Source: Actinomycetota bacterium (GTDB taxonomy: Bacteria; Actinomycetota; UBA4738; HRBIN12). From it: a stretch of DNA of 7,557 bases. Under the pieces are notes generated by a model that was not told the DNA's origin, made no database searches, and saw only the letters and a list, made by a program, of their open reading frames with translations. Made by a program: the position numbers and the translations under genes. The stretch is from positions 1 through 7,557 of the forward strand of contig VAYF01000151.1 of assembly GCA_005883885.1 (NCBI GenBank), read 5' to 3'. This document shows positions 5,607-7,557 of the stretch, piece after piece; the stretch's first letter is position 1, and each line of letters opens with the position of its first letter.

Positions 5607-6338
5607 TCAGGCGTGGACGGCGATCACGAAGGCCTCGCCCACGTCGCGCAGGATCGACTGCGCCCGGTTCCGGAGCGAGCTCGCGGAGTCCGACAGCTCG
5701 CGCTGGCGCGTCTTGTCGATGAACGTGATCGCGTTGATGTCCACGTTGGCGAGCGCCGATAGGGCGGCCGCGTGCAACGCAGCGGCCGCGCTGTACGCGT
5801 CCGACGCCGCGTTGGGGTTGCCCGAGGTGATCGCCTCCTCCGCGATGCCCATCAGGTACACCGAACGCCGAGCGATCTCGAGCGGAACGTCGGCGGCGTC
5901 CTCGAGCGCGTGCTGGAGCGTGTAGGTGCGGACGTGCTGCTCCTCCATCGTCTCCTTCGGCAGCTTGTACGCGGCCATCACGTTGCGATAGGCGGCAGCG
6001 TCGCGGTCGGCCAGGCCCAGGAGGATATGCCGTTCCTCGTCGCACTCCTCGGCCATGGCTGCCATCCGGCCGGCCACCTCTTCGAACCCCTTCTTCTTGA
6101 GCGTCAGACGGGCCACCATCGAGATCAACGACGCGCCGGCCGCCGCCGAGATGCCGGCCCACGCCCCTCCGCCGGGGGTCGGCGCGTCGGATCCGAGCTC
6201 GTCGAGGAACCGCTGGATCCGCTGGCCTCCGAGCGGAACGTCCACCGTGATCGCGGGTTGTGGCATCGCAACGCTCTTCCCGGTGGTCCAGCCGACCGAC
6301 GAGCGTTCCGGCGGGGTCCCTTCGTCCATGTCGCTCAC
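5607..6338 (-). CDS. fchA: Cyclodeaminase/cyclohydrolase family protein (methenyl-THF cyclohydrolase)
   Basis: Belongs to the family of the FTCD C-terminal domain and bacterial FchA. These enzymes convert 5-formimino-THF to 5,10-methenyl-THF with release of ammonia and/or interconvert methenyl- and 10-formyl-THF. Hallmarks are APTPGGGAWAGISAAAGASL (about 52-71), SMVARLTLKKKGFEE, and a long all-helical remainder with the conserved GNPNAASD segment. GTG 6338 overlaps the ftcD stop as GTGA, with GGGAG 4 bases upstream, indicating translational coupling. The result is 243 residues, about 30 longer than usual; the extra N-terminal part (1-30) is polar and low in conservation. ATG 6266 would give the usual length and is the alternative start. 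Placement after ftcD supports the formiminoglutamate pathway. Whether it also serves the Fhs product is inference. Confidence 0.93.
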   Translation of the reverse strand: MSDMDEGTPPERSSVGWTTGKSVAMPQPAITVDVPLGGQRIQRFLDELGSDAPTPGGGAWAGISAAAGASLISMVARLTLKKKGFEEVAGRMAAMAEECDEERHILLGLADRDAAAYRNVMAAYKLPKETMEEQHVRTYTLQHALEDAADVPLEIARRSVYLMGIAEEAITSGNPNAASDAYSAAAALHAAALSALANVDINAITFIDKTRQRELSDSASSLRNRAQSILRDVGEAFVIAVHA

Positions 6339-7240
6339 CCGGCTCCCTCGATCTGCCGCTCCAGCACCTGGCGGTCCGCATCGAATCCTCGCAGGCGAAC
6401 GTGGGCGATGTCTCCTTCGCCGAGCGCAGCCTCCGGAACCAGGCCCACGATCTCCGAGTCCGTGATCCGCAGCCCCCGTGCCCCGGCCTCCCGGGCGACG
6501 GCGTCGAACGCGTCGACGATCCCCGTGACCTCATGGTCGACGAGGTTCATCGATACGGTGACGCATCCTCGCTCCGGCACGAGGAACCCGATCGCCCGCA
6601 GCGCCGGGAGTCCCCCACCCGAGGTCCTGACCCTGCGGGCGATCGCGCGGGCCGTCTCCTCGTCCGTCCCGTCGAGGTAGACGTTGAACGCGATCAGCGG
6701 TTCGCGCGCGCCGACGGCGGTGGCGCCGGCGGCGCCGAGCGCATGGGGACCGAAGTCGGGCAGACGCTCGCCACGCGCGACGGCATCGCGGAGCCCTTCG
6801 AACTCGCCCCTCCGCACCTCCGCCAGGGACGCGCGCTCGGGATCGAGGGCCGCCTGATCGTAGAGGTAGACCGGGAGGTCCAGGGACGTCGCCAGCTCCT
6901 TCGCGAAGCTCCGCGCGAGCTCGACGCAGTCGTCCATCGTCACGCCGCGGACGGGCATGAAGGGGATCACGTCGGCGGCGCCCATCCGCGGGTGGCCACC
7001 CGTGTGGTGTTCCATGTCGATCAGCGCGACGGCGACGCGCGCTCCGGAGAGGGCCGCGCGAGCGACCGCGTCCCGGTCACCGAGCACCGTCGTGTCGAGC
7101 CGGTTGTGGTCCGGGTCGGCCTGACGGAAGACGAGGTGGGCGCCGGGGACCTGCAGGGCCCTGCAGATGGCATCGATCACGTCGGTCCGGCGCCCCTCGC
7201 TGAAGTTGGGAACGACTCCGAACAGCTGCTCCGCGACCAC
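6335..7240 (-). CDS. ftcD: Glutamate formimidoyltransferase
   Basis: Transfers the formimino group of N-formimino-L-glutamate, a histidine breakdown product, to tetrahydrofolate, giving 5-formimino-THF. The 301 residues match a stand-alone transferase, equivalent to the N-terminal part of the bifunctional animal FTCD. Seen: VVPNFSEGR (9-17), DPDHNRLDTTVLGD (42-55), HTGGHPRMGAADVIPFMPVRG (79-99) with H83 matching the catalytic histidine of the mammalian enzyme, VYLYDQAA, DFGPHALGAAGATAVGAREPLIAFNVYL, and VSMNLVDHEVT. GTG at 7240 is the start; only a distant GGGGG 15 bases upstream could serve as ribosome binding site. It lies 20 bases after the GcvT-like stop and overlaps fchA by four bases, so the three genes form an operon. 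No other histidine-degradation gene is visible. Confidence 0.95.
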   Translation of the reverse strand: MVAEQLFGVVPNFSEGRRTDVIDAICRALQVPGAHLVFRQADPDHNRLDTTVLGDRDAVARAALSGARVAVALIDMEHHTGGHPRMGAADVIPFMPVRGVTMDDCVELARSFAKELATSLDLPVYLYDQAALDPERASLAEVRRGEFEGLRDAVARGERLPDFGPHALGAAGATAVGAREPLIAFNVYLDGTDEETARAIARRVRTSGGGLPALRAIGFLVPERGCVTVSMNLVDHEVTGIVDAFDAVAREAGARGLRITDSEIVGLVPEAALGEGDIAHVRLRGFDADRQVLERQIEGAG

Positions 7241-7260
7241 GGCGCGACTCTAGCGCCCCC

Positions 7261-7557
7261 TCAGTCGCGCGGCCGCCGCTTCTGGGGATCGAGGATCGAC
7301 AAGGGCTCGACCGTCGCCGGCGCCGTTCCCTCCCCGACCGCGACCTCCACCTTCTCGCCGTCGGTGGCCACATCGGCGTCGAGCACCGCGAGACCGATCG
7401 TGCCGACGCGGGGGCTGGAGGCAGGTGACGTGACCACGCCCACGGCGAGGCCGTCCTTCGTGACGGCCGCTCCGTAGTCGGGCGCGGCGTCGCCCTCGAT
7501 CTGCAGGGTCTTGAACCGCTTCGGGGGCTTCTCCCCTCGTTCGCGCAGCGCCGTCGT
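7261..7557 (-). CDS. GcvT-like folate-binding aminomethyltransferase, C-terminal 98 residues
   Basis: Incomplete: the gene enters through the right edge, and only its end is present. The visible part is the C-terminal barrel of the GcvT/YgfZ superfamily. It shows an aspartate/glycine-rich strand ending DYGAAVTKDGLAVG, the hallmark VVTSPASSPRVGTIGLAVLD, a later EKVEVAVG strand and a final LDPQKRRPRD. Family members bind folate and take one-carbon units from glycine (GcvT), dimethylglycine or sarcosine, or act in Fe-S assembly (YgfZ). The catalytic N-terminal part is outside the window, so these cannot be told apart. It is first of the visible minus-strand run, 20 bases before ftcD, and fits the folate theme of the neighbours. 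Confidence 0.85.
   Translation of the reverse strand, partial: TTALRERGEKPPKRFKTLQIEGDAAPDYGAAVTKDGLAVGVVTSPASSPRVGTIGLAVLDADVATDGEKVEVAVGEGTAPATVEPLSILDPQKRRPRD

Noticed and set aside
5176..6534. 452-codon minus-strand frame across the VOC, fchA and ftcD genes
   Set aside because: It is an arginine/glycine-rich shadow frame; the three real genes are clear in other frames.

Overview
The window is about 65-70% GC over most of its length, uses GTG and TTG starts freely, and packs genes into short-spaced or overlapping runs. This suggests a high-GC bacterium, most likely an actinobacterium or a relative known mainly from environmental genomes. That is an inference from composition and gene style; no rRNA or other taxonomic marker is present.

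Region 1 (1-1220) is accessory. A small unrecognised gene (2-253) is followed by about 790 bases with no convincing protein gene but many stem-loops. The last part of that stretch is a perfect tandem duplication with a 278-base period (541-816 = 819-1094). Each copy ends in a fragment of a second paralogue of the small gene, and after the second copy that paralogue continues to its stop at 1210 without a proper 5' end. The layout points to a structured RNA or a decayed mobile element beside, or inserted near, a small gene family, then rearranged.

Region 2 (1221-1906, minus strand) is a lower-GC two-gene module that looks like a toxin-antitoxin pair. A 65-residue antitoxin-like protein has a promoter that would give a leaderless mRNA. 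It is followed 13 bases later by a TumE/DUF6516-like toxin whose frame breaks at about position 1556; adding one base would restore a protein of about 146 residues.

Region 3 (2043-3381, minus strand) is fdhD followed by tag (3-methyladenine-DNA glycosylase I). The start of tag lies inside the end of fdhD. Tag lacks the conserved C-terminal region that supplies half of its zinc site.

Region 4 (3465-7557) is one-carbon metabolism. Formate-tetrahydrofolate ligase (fhs) is on the plus strand. Convergent to it is a minus-strand run: a GcvT-like protein (C-terminal part only), glutamate formimidoyltransferase (ftcD), methenyl-THF cyclohydrolase/cyclodeaminase (fchA) and a small VOC-fold protein. 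FtcD moves the formimino group of formiminoglutamate to THF, FchA converts the product to methenyl-THF, Fhs charges THF with free formate, and FdhD matures formate dehydrogenases. Together they form a formate/formimino-to-folate hub. The metabolic genes are ordinary; the novelty, if any, lies in the first 1.9 kb.
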